Assembly (NCBI GenBank): GCA_001643675.2
Contig: LSRY02000045.1
Location: forward strand, 182,001 to 246,000
Length of the DNA: 64,000 bases
Direction of reading: 5' to 3'
Source of the DNA: Monocercomonoides exilis
Lineage: Eukaryota > Preaxostyla > Oxymonadida > Polymastigidae
The notes under the pieces were generated by a model. It made no database searches and had not been told where the DNA came from. It worked only from the letters and a program-made list of their open reading frames with translations. Numbering within the stretch: the first letter of the stretch is position 1; each line of letters starts with the position of its first letter. The position numbers were made by a program, and so were the translations under genes. This document shows positions 1 through 11,332 of the stretch, piece by piece.

Positions 1-1078
1 TTTTCAATGAAGTTATTTGTATTGAATTGAAATTGACACAATGAATGGTGATGAACAATAAATGTGATATTTTTTCCTTATTGAAAGTCAATTGATGTTG
101 TTTTCCACAAATCATTAAAAATCTGAATTGATTGACAGAACGTGTCTGATCTACAAAAAATAGAATAGCCTGGACAATACCTTCCTCAAGCAAATGAATC
201 ATTGTTGGAATAGTATCAATAATATATCTTTTGAAAAAGACATTTGATCTTGAAACACTCTTCTCTTGCTGTTTTCTCAATGATAATTAGTTGTTGAGTC
301 TTTTCATCTCAAACAAACATTTTGAAACATTTTTCTTCTTGATCCTTATTCCTTATTTTCAGATGTCTCAACAAAAGTTGAGAAAGCAGTAAATTGGGAA
401 AGAATTAGAATAACGAACTGAAGAGGAAAGATGGATGGGCATTATTATTTATGGAAAGATACATGTATATATATAAATTTTAAAAATACTTGTTGTGAAT
501 ATTTAAAATCTTCTTTGTTCCTAAATATTCAAATGTCTCAATTAATCAGCAAAAACATAAAATTATTCCAAAAATGAAAATGATTTCAATTCACATTTTG
601 AATATTGAAATGAATATTTGTTTTTTTTTGTAAAAAATGCCCATCCCTCTTTCCTCTTCAGTTTGTTGTTCCAATTCTTTCCCAATTTACTGCTTTCTCA
701 ACTTTTGTTGAGACATCTGAAAATAAGGAATAAGGATCAAGAAGAAAAATGTTTCAAAATGTTTGTTTGAGATGAAAAGACTCAACAACTAATTATCATT
801 GAGAAAACAGCAAGAGAAGAGTGTTTCAAGATCAAATGTCTTTTTCAAAAGATATATTATTGATACTATTCCAACAATGATTCATTTGCTTGAGGAAGGT
901 ATTGTCCAGGCTATTCTATTTTTTGTAGATCAGACACGTTCTGTCAATCAATTCAGATTTTTAATGATTTGTGGAAAACAACATCAATTGACTTTCAATA
1001 AGGAAAAAATATCACATTTATTGTTCATCACCATTCATTGTGTCAATTTCAATTCAATACAAATAACTTCATTGAAAA
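1..1078. repeat. X-type palindrome P1 core (left arm cut by the window edge)
   Basis: Bases 1-442 are the reverse complement of 637-1078 with scattered mismatches; base 1 pairs with 1078, so the centre is near 539.5. The unpaired spacer, 443-636, is AT-rich. The same centre sequence recurs in P3 (about 22.2-22.7 and 26.35-26.9 kb) and in P5 (about 55.2-56.3 kb). Only the right arm continues inside the window, towards the 3' end of G1. A 95-codon frame at 799-1086 is a by-product of the arm and is broken in the P3 and P5 versions, so it is not called. Confidence 0.85.
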
Positions 1079-1799
1079 GTGAATAATGGAAATAATTCAC
1101 TCCCAGAAAGATTGTTTGATTTCAAGAATAATCACCCATTTGTGAACAAATGTTTGTTTGAACAAATTTTTGAAGAAAAATACAGATCCCAATAAATAAT
1201 TTGACACTGATCCTTCTCCTATCTCAAGTTTATTCTTTTCAAAAAATGAATGAAAATAATTTGATTTTCAGACTTCGAATATATTTAATAACTTCACAAT
1301 AATACACTCATTGAAACAAGATTATCTGTGGTGTTCATGATTTTTAATCATCAGAAAACAAAAGCAACTCATATATAAATCTATGATAATTTTATTATCA
1401 TTGCAATCTAAAGTGACTGATATATCATAACTGTTGATAAATACAATATTCTTGATAATTAAAGCATTTTCGATTTTTGTTTCTATTTTCAAATATTTTG
1501 AAACTTTTTTATCAGAATGTTCAAATAACAATCATTTTTTGAATAATTTGTTTTAAAAAAAAACAAATATTTGAATTCATTAATAATTTATGATAAAATC
1601 ATTGTTTTTGGTGGCTTTTTCATTTATTCCATCTTTTCATGCATCCACAAAAGTTTTATCAACAAACCATTTTCATTAAAAAATAATCGTTTCCGTTAAG
1701 CCATGCACTCTCAATAAAAAATAACACTCCATCACCTGATACTTTAATAAAAAGATAATAAAAAGTTAATCTCAGAATTTCTATTTTCTCTCTCTTCAG
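1079..1799. other. AT-rich 3' flank of G1, no gene seen
   Basis: This non-coding stretch is shared, with differences, by the 3' flanks of G3 (21.54-22.2 kb), G4 (26.9-27.5 kb), G7 (54.5-55.2 kb) and G8 (56.3-57.0 kb). It belongs to the X-type palindrome arm. No frame is conserved between the copies. Confidence 0.7.
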
Positions 1800-3563
1800 T
1801 CAGCGTGCCATGAACACAAAACAAAACATTTGATAACCAATTTTCTCCCAATGTTGTCCTGTTGATGATGGTTCAACAATCAGAAGTCGGCTCATTTTCA
1901 TGTTTTCAACCTCCACATCAATCGCCTTCAATTGCTTCAGAGCCACTTCAAACACAGATGACGAGATTCCACTCCCTCCTGATGTCGAAGAGTCGATCAC
2001 AACATCCTCCAGCGAAAGAGCCCCGCTCCCCAGCGACACCACAAACACACTTGGTGATGGGCTTCTTGTCGCGTTGTGATCGATCCCCACATGCCCCACC
2101 TCCAGTTGACCAGAAGATATGCTGAACAGAGTAGTTGCAGGCGAAGAAAGCGCACTTGTCCCAATCACACTCACTGTCTTCCCTTTCCCTGTTATTATTA
2201 TCTTCTTTTCCCCAACAATGATTGTCGCCCCTTCACTCACATGCTTCCCATCCAGCAACGTGATTGTCGAGCTCAGCTGCGCCATGCTCGAACTCACTGC
2301 ATGCCCCACCGTCTTGCACGGGGCAGACTCACTCATCCCACACAGATTGCTCGAATCATTCCCATTCACCCCAACATACCGATCCTTCATCCCTACGCTC
2401 AGCCACCACATCTTTTCTGTATGTTGAAGGCTATTTCCGCTGTAGCACACTCTCTTCTCATCACTATTCGTTGTGTACGATTCGTAGAACGGGTTATTCG
2501 ATGAAAAGAGATTCTTATTATCTACAAAATACACATCGTGGCCATATGGAGTGGAATTACTGCAACTGCAATCGTGGAAGAAGAAGAAATAGCAATAAAG
2601 GTTGTTGCTTGGAGCTGTTTGTTGGTTTGGATTAAACCAAAATCCTCCGCCATATGACACTGCTGAGCACGAAATAAATTGGAGGCTCCTCATTTTGAAT
2701 GCAGCTGGAACGCCATAACATCGCATCCCTCCGCCATAAGAACCTGAAACAGAGCACAAAGTGAATGAGCACTCAAACACACAAGCACTCTCTCCTTTGC
2801 CACTTTCTGTTCCAATACAGCCAGATCCAGAAACATTAAAAGAATTAAGATAAAGTCCTCCTCCATAAGCACTTGCTTTACAATTCTGGAACTCGCACCC
2901 ACTGATCCTGACACATGACGAAATCGAATAAGTATACATCCCTCCTCCGTAATCTTTTTGAGCAGTGCATGCATTGAATGAATTGTTCTCAATATTTATT
3001 GAACTGATCGAACGGCACATAATTCCTCCCCCAGCATAATATGCATAGCAATCATTGAACGAACAAAATTTCACTGAAAGTGTTCCTGATGTCTTGCTAT
3101 ACATGTAAATTGCTCCACCATTTGAATCTCCATAAGAATAACCAGAGTTTGTTCCAGTTGTATTTGACCCATTCCACACACACCAAGTGAACGAATTTGC
3201 CCCATTGTCTGTAATCTGCTGTCTCGCAGGTTTCGACGGATTCCCTTCACTCCCGCTGACTTCAACATTCTGTGATCGATAGCATCCGACAAACGAGGTG
3301 TTCGAGGCATCCAGGGAAGATGAGGGGCTGTTGAGCGAGGGGACAATGCCCCCATCATAAACATCCCACACCGATGAAAATGCGCATCCACTCATCAGAA
3401 ACGAGGTTTGGCTCGGCCCTTCAGCCAGATGTGTTGTTTTCAGTGGATTTGTCGAGATGTTGAAGAAGGTCAGCTGGGTGAGAGATACAAGGCGTGTCAA
3501 TGGAGGTGCCAGAAACGGGGCTGAAGACACACAAAAAGATGAGAAATCTGACTCGCTCACCAA
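1800..3563 (-). CDS. G1: X-type cysteine-rich beta-helix (Pmp-like) protein, 5' end unresolved
   Basis: The frame is open for about 587 codons. The first codon given is TTG, not ATG, so the true start or first exon is unknown. Seen in order: an S/T-rich N-terminal region; an N-glycosylation-rich stretch near residue 130; then five units of F-x-x-C followed by YGGG or a variant, at about residues 165-310; then an aromatic FFFFH segment and the STPYGHDVYF block; and from about residue 390 a second half beginning YVGV-x-G-x-D with CG and PCKTVGHAV. This pattern is known from right-handed parallel beta-helix proteins of anaerobic protists and from chlamydial Pmp repeats. The inferred role is a secreted or surface protein; no catalytic motif is seen. 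The last ~20 residues differ from G3, G4, G7 and G8 because of a small indel (ending FVFMAR). The 3' end faces the P1 centre. Confidence 0.7.
   Translation of the reverse strand: MVSESDFSSFCVSSAPFLAPPLTRLVSLTQLTFFNISTNPLKTTHLAEGPSQTSFLMSGCAFSSVWDVYDGGIVPSLNSPSSSLDASNTSFVGCYRSQNVEVSGSEGNPSKPARQQITDNGANSFTWCVWNGSNTTGTNSGYSYGDSNGGAIYMYSKTSGTLSVKFCSFNDCYAYYAGGGIMCRSISSINIENNSFNACTAQKDYGGGMYTYSISSCVRISGCEFQNCKASAYGGGLYLNSFNVSGSGCIGTESGKGESACVFECSFTLCSVSGSYGGGMRCYGVPAAFKMRSLQFISCSAVSYGGGFWFNPNQQTAPSNNLYCYFFFFHDCSCSNSTPYGHDVYFVDNKNLFSSNNPFYESYTTNSDEKRVCYSGNSLQHTEKMWWLSVGMKDRYVGVNGNDSSNLCGMSESAPCKTVGHAVSSSMAQLSSTITLLDGKHVSEGATIIVGEKKIIITGKGKTVSVIGTSALSSPATTLFSISSGQLEVGHVGIDHNATRSPSPSVFVVSLGSGALSLEDVVIDSSTSGGSGISSSVFEVALKQLKAIDVEVENMKMSRLLIVEPSSTGQHWEKIGYQMFCFVFMAR
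3521..3560 (-). other. Candidate 40-nt GT-AG intron at the 5' end of G1
   Basis: On the minus strand the interval starts GTGAGCGAGT and ends in a pyrimidine-rich TGTGTCTTCAG. The same 40-nt spacing between GT and AG occurs at the matching place in G4, G7 and G8. It is also open in the G1 frame, so it could be coding. In G8 the equivalent interval carries a stop codon, which favours an intron or leader. Confidence 0.4.
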
Positions 3564-3982
3564 TACACTCCCTCCTCCTTCACTTTCTTCTTCTCTTTTT
3601 TCTTCTCTTCCTTCACTTCCTCTTCCTTCACCTCTCTCCCACTTCTCGTCTGCACCATCCCTCTCAATACAATTTTCATCAAAAACTCAAATTATTCTAC
3701 AACCCTTTCCCTCCCTCTTTCTGCTGCATATGTAATGAATCTCATAAAAAAAATATAACAGACCTTCGCTGCCAATTCCTTTTTATAACTATGATCCTAT
3801 AAAGCTCTTTCCCAAGCTAATTCCACCATTGACCTTCACTTTCTATCGTTTGATGTAATTTCACTCCCTTGAAGTTTTACGAAAACGCCAGCAAAAACAA
3901 TTTTGTTCAAACAAATAAAAAGAAAAAACAATAAATCATATTAAAAATAGGTCAAATAATATCACCAATAAAAATGTCATAC
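3564..3982. other. 5' flank of G1, pyrimidine-rich on the plus strand
   Basis: A TTC/CTC-rich run (about 3,565-3,720) encodes E/K-rich frames on the minus strand without a convincing ATG. It is nearly identical to the 5' flank of G4 (29,309-29,560) and resembles the flank of G7. No promoter motif is recognised. Confidence 0.5.
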
Positions 3983-4132
3983 CTTTGTTTTCCTTTTCTC
4001 TCGCCCACTTTTCTCAAAGAATCGCTGCATTCCTTGCTTCCTCATCCCTTCCCTCATCTCCGGCAAAAACAAAACATTTTGCAACCTCCGTCCATTAAGA
4101 TAAATATTCTGGAGCCTATCCCCATCTTCTTT
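3983..4132 (-). pseudogene. K copy 1: fragment of a lysine/arginine-rich exon
   Basis: On the minus strand about 50 codons match the better preserved K copies at 29.7-29.9 and 52.1-52.3 kb. Shared features are GMRKQGMQRFFEKS and a closing EKRKTK directly before a GTATGA splice donor. Upstream the frame is closed by a stop, and the acceptor region seen in the other copies has decayed. Function is not recognised. Confidence 0.5.
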
Positions 4133-4383
4133 TTAGAATTTTCTCCAAATTATCTGTATTCTTCCTCACAAAAGCTAATCACCTCTATTTTTTACCAAAA
4201 CCTCTTTCTCCTTTCATCTTTCTTCCCTTTCTCTTAACTCATCTTCAAACATCCCTCAAAAATCTAATATTCAATTTTCTTTCATCTCATTCTTCTTCAT
4301 CTGAAACATCTGAAACATCACGCCACGCCGCTTCGCCTTTCATGCAGCGGAGGAGCAAAGGAGACGAATGGCCATCATCATAA

Positions 4384-6600
4384 TTGGCACCCGCAGTCGA
4401 CCCTTCAGATGAATCGGCTGTGGCTGCATCTCACATTAAAGACAAAAAACTGCACCACAACGTGAGGTGGCTAAGGATTGACGTGCCCGAGGCAGCCGGG
4501 TTGTTGTCGCTTTCATCTTCGCAATCACTTCAATCACTTCACTCACTGCTGAAAGCACTCCGAGGTTTCAATGTTGGCTTGCTGCGCCCAGCTGAACAGA
4601 ACGTGCTGTGTCCGCTCAATGTGTGATGCTTTCCATTCCACTTCTGGCTATGCTCCCGTTTCTTGAGGACTTGCCGAGAAAGAAGTCGTCGAAGAAGCAG
4701 TTATTAACAGCAGTAGACGTGGTTGCGTTCCTGCCAATCTGCAATCCGCCTGATCCATCGCTGGCTTCATCGGCCATTGAATGGCTAAAGAACCGATAGA
4801 AGCAATCGAGGCATGCAGAGTGATGAAGCTGGTCAACAAAATGAGGAGGCGAAAGGTTGCAGTGAATGAAGTGGGAGAGTTTGCGGAGAAGGCGCTGGAG
4901 GCGGTGGGGCAGAGGGGCTGATGAAGGAAGATGTGGTTCTGTCGCCTGCAGCGATTGTGCCGAATTTGCTGGAAGAAAGATAAGAAGAAGAAGAAGAAGA
5001 AGAAGAAGTTGGAAAGGAAAAGGAGGCGAAGCGGATGAGCGGGTTGGCAGAGCAGCTGCAGGAGAAGGGCAAGATCATCTGGATGAATCAGAGGAAGATT
5101 CTGGAGCTGAGCGAGAAGCACAACACAGAGGTGAAGCAGGTGAAGCAGGTGAAGGAGAAGAAGTGCTAGGCACAGCAAGGAGGAGTGGTGAGCGTGGATG
5201 GCAAGTGGAAACTAGCTGGTCGGTGGTTACAATTGCCATATCTTCTTCATTAATTTGTGCGTATAATGGAATTGTTCCATCTTTGGCTTTGTTGATTCTG
5301 CCGTTGGGGCTTTGTGAAAAGTGCCAGGAGAAGTTAACAGAGATCAACAAAAATGGAAGTGCTGTGATGCTTGGGCCAGACCTGAATGGGAAGGAGGTTG
5401 TTGCAAAAGTGGGGAGCGGGGTGAGTGTTGTGGGAGAAGCAAACAGCGGAGGTGGAGGAGGTGGTGGAAGAGCAGACGCAACGGCGCAGCAGAAGACGAA
5501 CGAGACGGAGAAGGAAAATGAAGATGCTGATGGAACTTCCGAAAGTGAAGGAGCAGACGATCTGAGAGCAGAAGGCGCTATTCGAGGAGGCGATTAAGAA
5601 TCAGAAGAAGAGCGAGGCAATCAGGAAGGTGATGATCCACGGGGGAGAAGCTATTCTAGTGGAACATTGCAGAGATGTGGCTGTTTGGGAGGTTTGTGAG
5701 GGAGGAGTTCAACGAAGACAAGCTGTCGCTCTTCTTGTTCTTTGATATCGTGCTTGAAAGAGGAGCGGAGAAGAAGATCAAGATGTTTTTTGGTGGAGTT
5801 CGAGAAGATACAGTCAAAGATGGGAGTGGCAGATGCGTCTGTGTCTCTGGGGATTCTGCTGAATAACAACTGGGCAGAAGAAAAAATGATGAAAGGAGAC
5901 GATAATGGAGCTGTATGATGCCATATGTTCTGGGGATGCATTGATTTCTTCGTCAACGATATTAGGTGTATCACAAATTCAGAGATGGAATCTCTTCTGT
6001 GTGTGTGCTATCCACAGACGCCACAGGCGCTGTCGCAACAATTCTTCTGAGATGCATCCCATCTGTCTAGGTGCTTTCTGCCATCGTTTGCATCGGTGCT
6101 GAAGGTGTTCCAGACCAACGATTTCTTCACACTGTGCCTGATGCATCCAGATGTGTGTGATGCTGCCAGCTGCAGATCTCCTCTTTTCCTGTCACAGAAC
6201 AGCTCAGTTGTGAAGACAGTCAGCCTGCGCTGGACGATCAGGTGCAGGTGCTTTCGTGTGTGTCAACGGGGGCAGGGCTGAATCGAAGTGTTGATGCTGG
6301 TGCAGTCGGCTGTGGGTGCTGTTCCGGATGGTGATGATGCTGGTGCAGCTCGTGGAGGCAGCTGCAGAGCGAACGAGGTTGGTCGGCCAATCTGCTTTGG
6401 GGGTGCTGCTGGGGAACGGGCAGCGTGTGGAGCTGTTTCGCAAGCCAATGGCACGGCAGAGCGAGGGAGGGGGAGAGGAGTCAATGTCTTGTCATGCATC
6501 AGCAGCATCTGCTTCTTCAGCACAGCACAAACATCTTCTGAATTGCAAAGAATTGACAATCAACAACTTGCGGCTGTCCTCTGCGTGTGCATCTTGTCTG
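4384..6600 (+). pseudogene. N: broken coiled-coil gene, function unknown
   Basis: Protein-like stretches run in the plus direction but jump between frames and are cut by stops. Examples are an Ala/Glu/Lys-rich helix near 4,800-4,915, a LAEQLQEKGKI helix near 5,040-5,165, a GSAVMLGPDLNGKEVV block near 5,355-5,400, FVREEFNEDKLSLFLFFDIV near 5,690-5,750 and LNNNWAEEKMMKGDDNG near 5,855-5,905. A diverged partner lies inverted at 24.2-25.3 kb: the NGSA-x-ML-x-x-D-x-NG-x-EVV block is kept with several residue changes, which indicates that this was once a real protein. A (GAA)n run sits at 4,979-5,007. I do not recognise the family. Confidence 0.45.
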
Positions 6601-6689
6601 ATCGATCCTTCCATTTCTCCTCCTTCATTTTCATCGATGTTGTCATTTCCATCGCAATCGTTTTCTTTTCCTTCTTCTTCTTCTTTTTC

Positions 6690-7060
6690 TTTCTTCCTTT
6701 TCTTTCTCTTTTCCTTTCTCTTGACTCATCTTCAATCATCCCTCAAATTTCTATTTTCATTTTTCATTTTTTCTTCCTTTTCATTCAAATCATCTCTTTC
6801 ATTCGAATTTCTTATAAACATATTTTTCTTTTCAATTATTTGCCAAATTTCTTCTTCTGCTACATCATCAACTTCTATTTCCCTCTTTTCTCTTTAAATA
6901 AGATTCACCAGATACGCCTTCCAAAACCATCAAAGGCCTCCTCTTCTATTCGCTTCAATTTTTGCTCCTTCTCATTCCGCCAAACACTCTCCAATTATTA
7001 TCTCCAGATTTCTTAAAGGCGCCAAATATGCTCTTTTTCCATGTTCATTCATTTCCATTG
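6690..7060 (-). pseudogene. L copy 1: charged exon remnant
   Basis: On the minus strand the frame NEKEQKLKRIEE-x-AFDG ... EEEIWQ-x-IEKK ... RN-x-NERD is shared with 23,577-23,872 (+) and 58,820-59,165 (-). This copy has a stop after GFGRRIW. Residues differ between copies while the frame is mostly kept, which suggests a formerly coding exon with a helical, charged product. Function is unknown. Confidence 0.45.
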
Positions 7061-7320
7061 AATACCCATTCAAAATACCTAGTTTCATAAAAAAACAATA
7101 TATGAAAAATTATAATTAAAAAAACAAACCTATGACTTTTATGCGAATGATCTTAGCAAACTTTCTTCTTTTCTTCCAAATATCGTCCCTTTCTACCAGC
7201 AAAACCCATCTGCACTATTTTCATTTCGCCTCTAATTCCTCAAAAAAATAAACAGCCAAAGTCCAACTTCTTGTTGCTTCTTCTCAAATAATCTCTACAA
7301 ACCCTTTTCTTAAAAATATC

Positions 7321-7562
7321 GAAGGGGAAGATGAAGATGAAGAAGCAGATGAATTAGAGGGAGAACTCAGACTTGTCGAAGGCTATGAAGGCAAAAATGA
7401 CAATAACCAAGAAGAAGATTTCACATAAAAACACTTTCATTTGTTGGGTGGTGCAAACGAAAACATGATGGTGACAATGGAGATAATGACGGTGAAGAAG
7501 AAAATGAGGAAGATGAAGAAAATGAGGAACATGAGGAAGTTCAAATTGAAGAAGGCGAATAA
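7321..7562 (+). pseudogene. Acidic exon fragments
   Basis: Two Glu/Asp-rich plus-strand frames are seen. The first, 7,321-7,428, ends NNQEEDFT. The second, 7,449-7,562, starts WCKRKHDGD and ends IEEGE. The second resembles a frame near 34,575-34,658 (WRCIRKHDGD ... EEEGGE), so it is a repeated module and not random low complexity. Neither frame has an ATG at its left end. Confidence 0.35.
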
Positions 7563-8991
7563 ATCATGTGACAAACAATTCTTTTCGCAATTCAATCATA
7601 TTTCATAAGATCTTGAACATCCCCCAAAACATCCCATTTCCACTGCTCACTTCAAACTCTTCACAAAATCTCATTCCCAAACGTTGTGCCTGATCCTTCC
7701 ATCCAAATCACCACACCCGGCCATCCACTGCTCATTCCTCTGCCTTTTCTTCGCCATTGCCCTCCCCTTTCCCCTCACAATTCCAGAGTGATGGCTGCTC
7801 TCATTTTCTTGTCTTTGCTATCGTCCTCCTCCATCCACCTCACAATATTCTCCGAAAACAACACCCCTCTCCTTTCATTCATCTTTCTCGCCCTCTTCCA
7901 GAAATTCCTTCCCCTCCTCTTTCCCTTCTCATCCTCCACACAGCCTGTCCTCACCATTCCCCTTCCCATCGCTTCTCCGCTCCATCTCCTCTCTGATAAA
8001 TGGCTTCTCACATCGAAGCAGTCTTCTCCTGAAAGTCCTCTCGCCCTTTCATGACACACCAAACAAAGTGGCTGTGCTGCCAACACACAGCCCGATGTTC
8101 CATCTTCCGACAAGATCGAGGGCAATGACCAGCTGCGCGAGGCCATCTTGACAAGAGATAACGCGGCGGAGGAGGCGAACATCGTGTCGGAGATGCTTGG
8201 CCAGTCGCTCCTGCGGAAACCGCTCCACAGCTGCCCCATGCACAATCTGCCTTCGTCGCCGCTGCTGCTGCTGTGCTGTCATCGCTTGGCAAAGGGGAGC
8301 TGTCCGTGTTCTTCAGACACCACCCGATGGATGTGACTGCAGAGTCGGCGTGGTGTCGGTGTGGCAGAGGAGAAGAGAAGAGATGACGTGCAGCTTCACC
8401 CGGTTTGCTGAGTGCTGAATGATGAACGAGGAAGGCAGATGCTGCACAGCGGGTGGCTGTCCTCATCGGAAAAGAGAAGACAGAAATGAACATCACTTCT
8501 TTTCTCTCTGCTTCCTCCTCATCTTTTCCTTCTCTTCTCTCTCATTCATCTCGCTCTCTGCTCCAAGCAACACAAACTGCCATTTCCATCTCTCGCTCCA
8601 CCAATGCCCTGCATTGCCCACCTCTTTCATCTCCATTCCTCAAAAATGCCTCATTGCCCAGAGGCTGCAGACAGAAGCAAAAGAAGAAGAAGATCACGAT
8701 GACGATGAAGATTGTTGAACAGCTGACAAAAAGGAAAGCGATGATGTGAATGCAATCGGTCTCTTGCCTTATCCCTCCCACATCCTCACCATCTCATTCA
8801 TTTCCTCCCCTCTTCCCCAAAAAGCGGCTGTGAATGGCTGCTGGTACCAAATGAAACATGCTCCACATTCAACCCCAAATCGACTGGATGTGAACCAGCC
8901 CTGCAAACACTCCCAGAACTGACACCCTCATTCAGATGGACATGTCACTCAGTCGGCTCGCCGAAGGAGAAGGAGAAGGAGAAGGGAGAAG
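7563..8991. other. Module D1, left part: conserved but unresolved block
   Basis: This block is an inverted copy of about 49,260-50,720. Both strands keep plausible frames, so the coding strand is not decidable by eye. On the plus strand IEGNDQLREAILTRDNAAEE (about 8,117-8,177) forms a good charged helix. On the minus strand the region opposite it reads VERFPQERL...IGLCVGSTATLF. Indels that are not multiples of three separate the copies, so it is probably decayed. No family is recognised. Confidence 0.4.
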
Positions 8992-9195
8992 ATGAAGGTG
9001 AATGAAAATGATGTGGTTGTGTTGGTGAAGGTGTTGGGAGTCGAATCGGAAGATGAAGATGATGATGGAAAATATGATATAGAAGTGGATGAAGAAGACA
9101 AGACTGAACATGGCGAAGAAGGTGAAGAAAATGATGAACAAAAATCAGGGGAAAAAATAATTTCGTATTTCTCGGTGTTGAAGGTCAAGACATAG
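8992..9195 (+). pseudogene. Acidic Asp/Glu-rich frame, copy 1
   Basis: The 67-codon frame is rich in D and E and ends near SGEKIISYFSVL. The inverted partner at 49,057-49,278 keeps the same frame with small in-frame indels. The block near 34.1-34.4 kb ends similarly (GNKIISFA). It looks like the acidic C-terminal part of a nuclear or cytosolic protein that was duplicated with the interval. The gene to which it belongs is not recognised. Confidence 0.35.
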
Positions 9196-10162
9196 AAGAA
9201 GACGAAGACGACGAAGAAGATACGAAGAAGACGATGAAAATGAAGAAGATGATGAAGGCGTTGTTGAAGACGAAGATGCGATGGAGATTTCATATGAACG
9301 ATATCTTCAGTTGAAAGATATCCTCAACATAACAATCTCGATGACGTAATGGCAAAGGTAATAGAAAAATGACCCAAAGTCCATTTTGTCTGTTATCCAC
9401 CCCAAGCTGATTGCATCACACCAAACCAACAGACTTTCTCTTATTTTCGACTAGCAATCCAAGCACTCAAGTGCCATTCTACCCCTTTCCTCGGTCCATA
9501 AAATTAATGCTCTGTCCTTCAACTCCAAAGAAAGGCTCCTTGTTCTGCTGCAGCTGCCTCCAATGTCCTGTTTCAGTCATCTACTCCAATCTTTCCAACA
9601 AAATTATTTTGAAAATGTCCTCTTCATCTTCAAAATATGTTCCCTTTTCATAGAGTTTGTACATTCTTCCTTTTTAGCTTTGGCATCTTCCAACCCCGTT
9701 GATTTCTGCTCTATTAATTTTCATTATTCATCGTATTTCTATCCATCGCGCATGTTGAGTCCAAAATGAGTGAAATAAATGTTTATGATAAAATATATTC
9801 TGGCTCTAATATATTTGTAAGAAAATATTTGGCTCACTTCCTCGCTGTTCTGCTCTGCATGGAATAAATTGTCCATTTTAAATAATTTGTCTGAATCACG
9901 ACTTAGGAGAGGATATGGATGGAAATATCTTCACAATCAATAGAATAATATAAAATGCATACATTGAAAATTCTTCATTTCCATCGAAAATGTCATGGCT
10001 TGACAGTTCTCCAACAATCAAAAAGAATAATTCCAGCTTCCCTCATAATAAAATTGTTGTTGTCTCATCTGCCATATCTCTGGAAATAATTCACTCGTCC
10101 CAGCTGGAATGTTTGACGTCTTGATTTCTCATTCTGTTGTGCAGTTTTTTTATCATTTAACT

Positions 10163-10435
10163 TCATTTGATCATTTTCCATAACAGATTGGAGAGATTGA
10201 TGAATGAAAGAGGATTCAATTTGAAGTATTTTGGTTGAAAGGGCAGAGGCTGGAAGAGAAATGGGGACATGGGATTGTTTGTGGGGCAGCTCAACAACCT
10301 TGCCAATTCTTGTTGTTTGAGTGCCAAATGAGCAGAAAAGGAAGAAATTTCAAACTTTATGGCCGCTGTCTGGTGCTCGTGATGAGCATGAGATAATTAG
10401 AGGGAGAAAATATCGACAATGTATTTATTTATCAT
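10163..10435 (-). pseudogene. Copy 1 of the 90-codon MINKY ORF, broken
   Basis: It starts with ATG and reads MINKYIVDIFSL, then a TAA stop at codon 13. Beyond the stop the frame continues with ALKQQELARLLSCPTNNP and ends LLWKMIK, as in the intact copies at 35,645, 47,875 and 61,788. Most changes outside the stop are mild. Product unknown; this may be a terminal exon of a longer gene. Confidence 0.45.
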
Positions 10436-10581
10436 TCAGCACCTGGATTGCAACATATCCTGCCAATCCCCTGAATGAATGGTATTTTGTTGAAAAGTGA
10501 AAGAAAAAGAATAACAATGTCAAATCTTGTTTTGTTCATTTCACAACATTGTTGCACTTTTGATCATGTGCTTTATTCTTC

Positions 10582-10770
10582 TCATATGGAGCAACATCTG
10601 AAACCATCTTTCAATTTCATTGTGAAATCCAACATAGATACAAATGGATAATTTTCGTTTATCAAAATTATCTCTTTCACTTGTGCATCATCTTCGCTTT
10701 CCATATTTTCAAACGTTTTTTCATCTTCTTCTTATTCTCCAATACTCAATCTGGGAAATTGGATCAACAT
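10582..10770 (-). pseudogene. Copy 1 of the 62-codon MLIQF ORF, broken
   Basis: It begins MLIQFPRLSIGE and stops at codon 13, where intact copies have a Tyr codon. The downstream part still encodes INENYPFVSMLDFTMKLKDG exactly as in the other copies. That is strong conservation for non-coding DNA and suggests a real former exon. Confidence 0.45.
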
Positions 10771-11161
10771 CCCTCAACATCCCAAAGAGACTGAACAAGA
10801 TGATTATCTAGCGTTTGAAAGGAATTTGTCTTTGCCTGAAATGCCATTTGACAGACCTTGGAGTGTCTCTTTTTCTGTCATTCTATCATCTTCTTCTTCT
10901 TCTGTTTCTATTTGATATCTTCATCAACATTGTTGGGAAAGAGCCCATCTGATCCCAAGATAATATATCAATGAGAATGAGCAGGATTGTTTTTTATCAG
11001 ACCTTTTTGTTGATGGAAGGAAATATCACAAAACCTTTGGTTTTTGAATTGGAGTCAGCAAGGTTAGAAACGCAAGCACTTTGGCAACAATCAGGGTTGT
11101 GAGTCCATGGAAAGGGAAAGGAAAAAGAGAGAATGCGAAACGCTAGAAATGAACAGAGGAA

Positions 11162-11332
11162 TTATTTTGAATCTGTTTGTGTATGAAGCCTTGCATGAAG
11201 CAGAAGGAAAGACAACAAGATGGATATTTTTTGAGAGGGATTGTCAAAGAAATTCTTTGAACTGAACAAGGATTGAAATATCAGTTGGAGTGCGTGATTG
11301 GATTTTGAGCAGGATATGCATTCTTTGTCCAT
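11162..11332 (-). CDS. Short ORF related to the MAKEC ORF of the other interval copies
   Basis: ATG-initiated, 56 codons: MDKECISCSK ... NFFDNP ... SILLSFLLLHARLH. Copies at 36,588, 46,977 and 62,731 share the frame with conservative changes and run about 20 codons longer. The hydrophobic LLSFLLLHA stretch is short. Function is unknown and it may be an exon. Confidence 0.3.
   Translation of the reverse strand: MDKECISCSKSNHALQLIFQSLFSSKNFFDNPSQKISILLSFLLLHARLHTQTDSK

Noticed and set aside
799-1086. 95-codon ORF starting in the P1 arm
   Set aside because: The frame is interrupted in the homologous P3 and P5 arms, and it pairs with the left arm as palindrome sequence.
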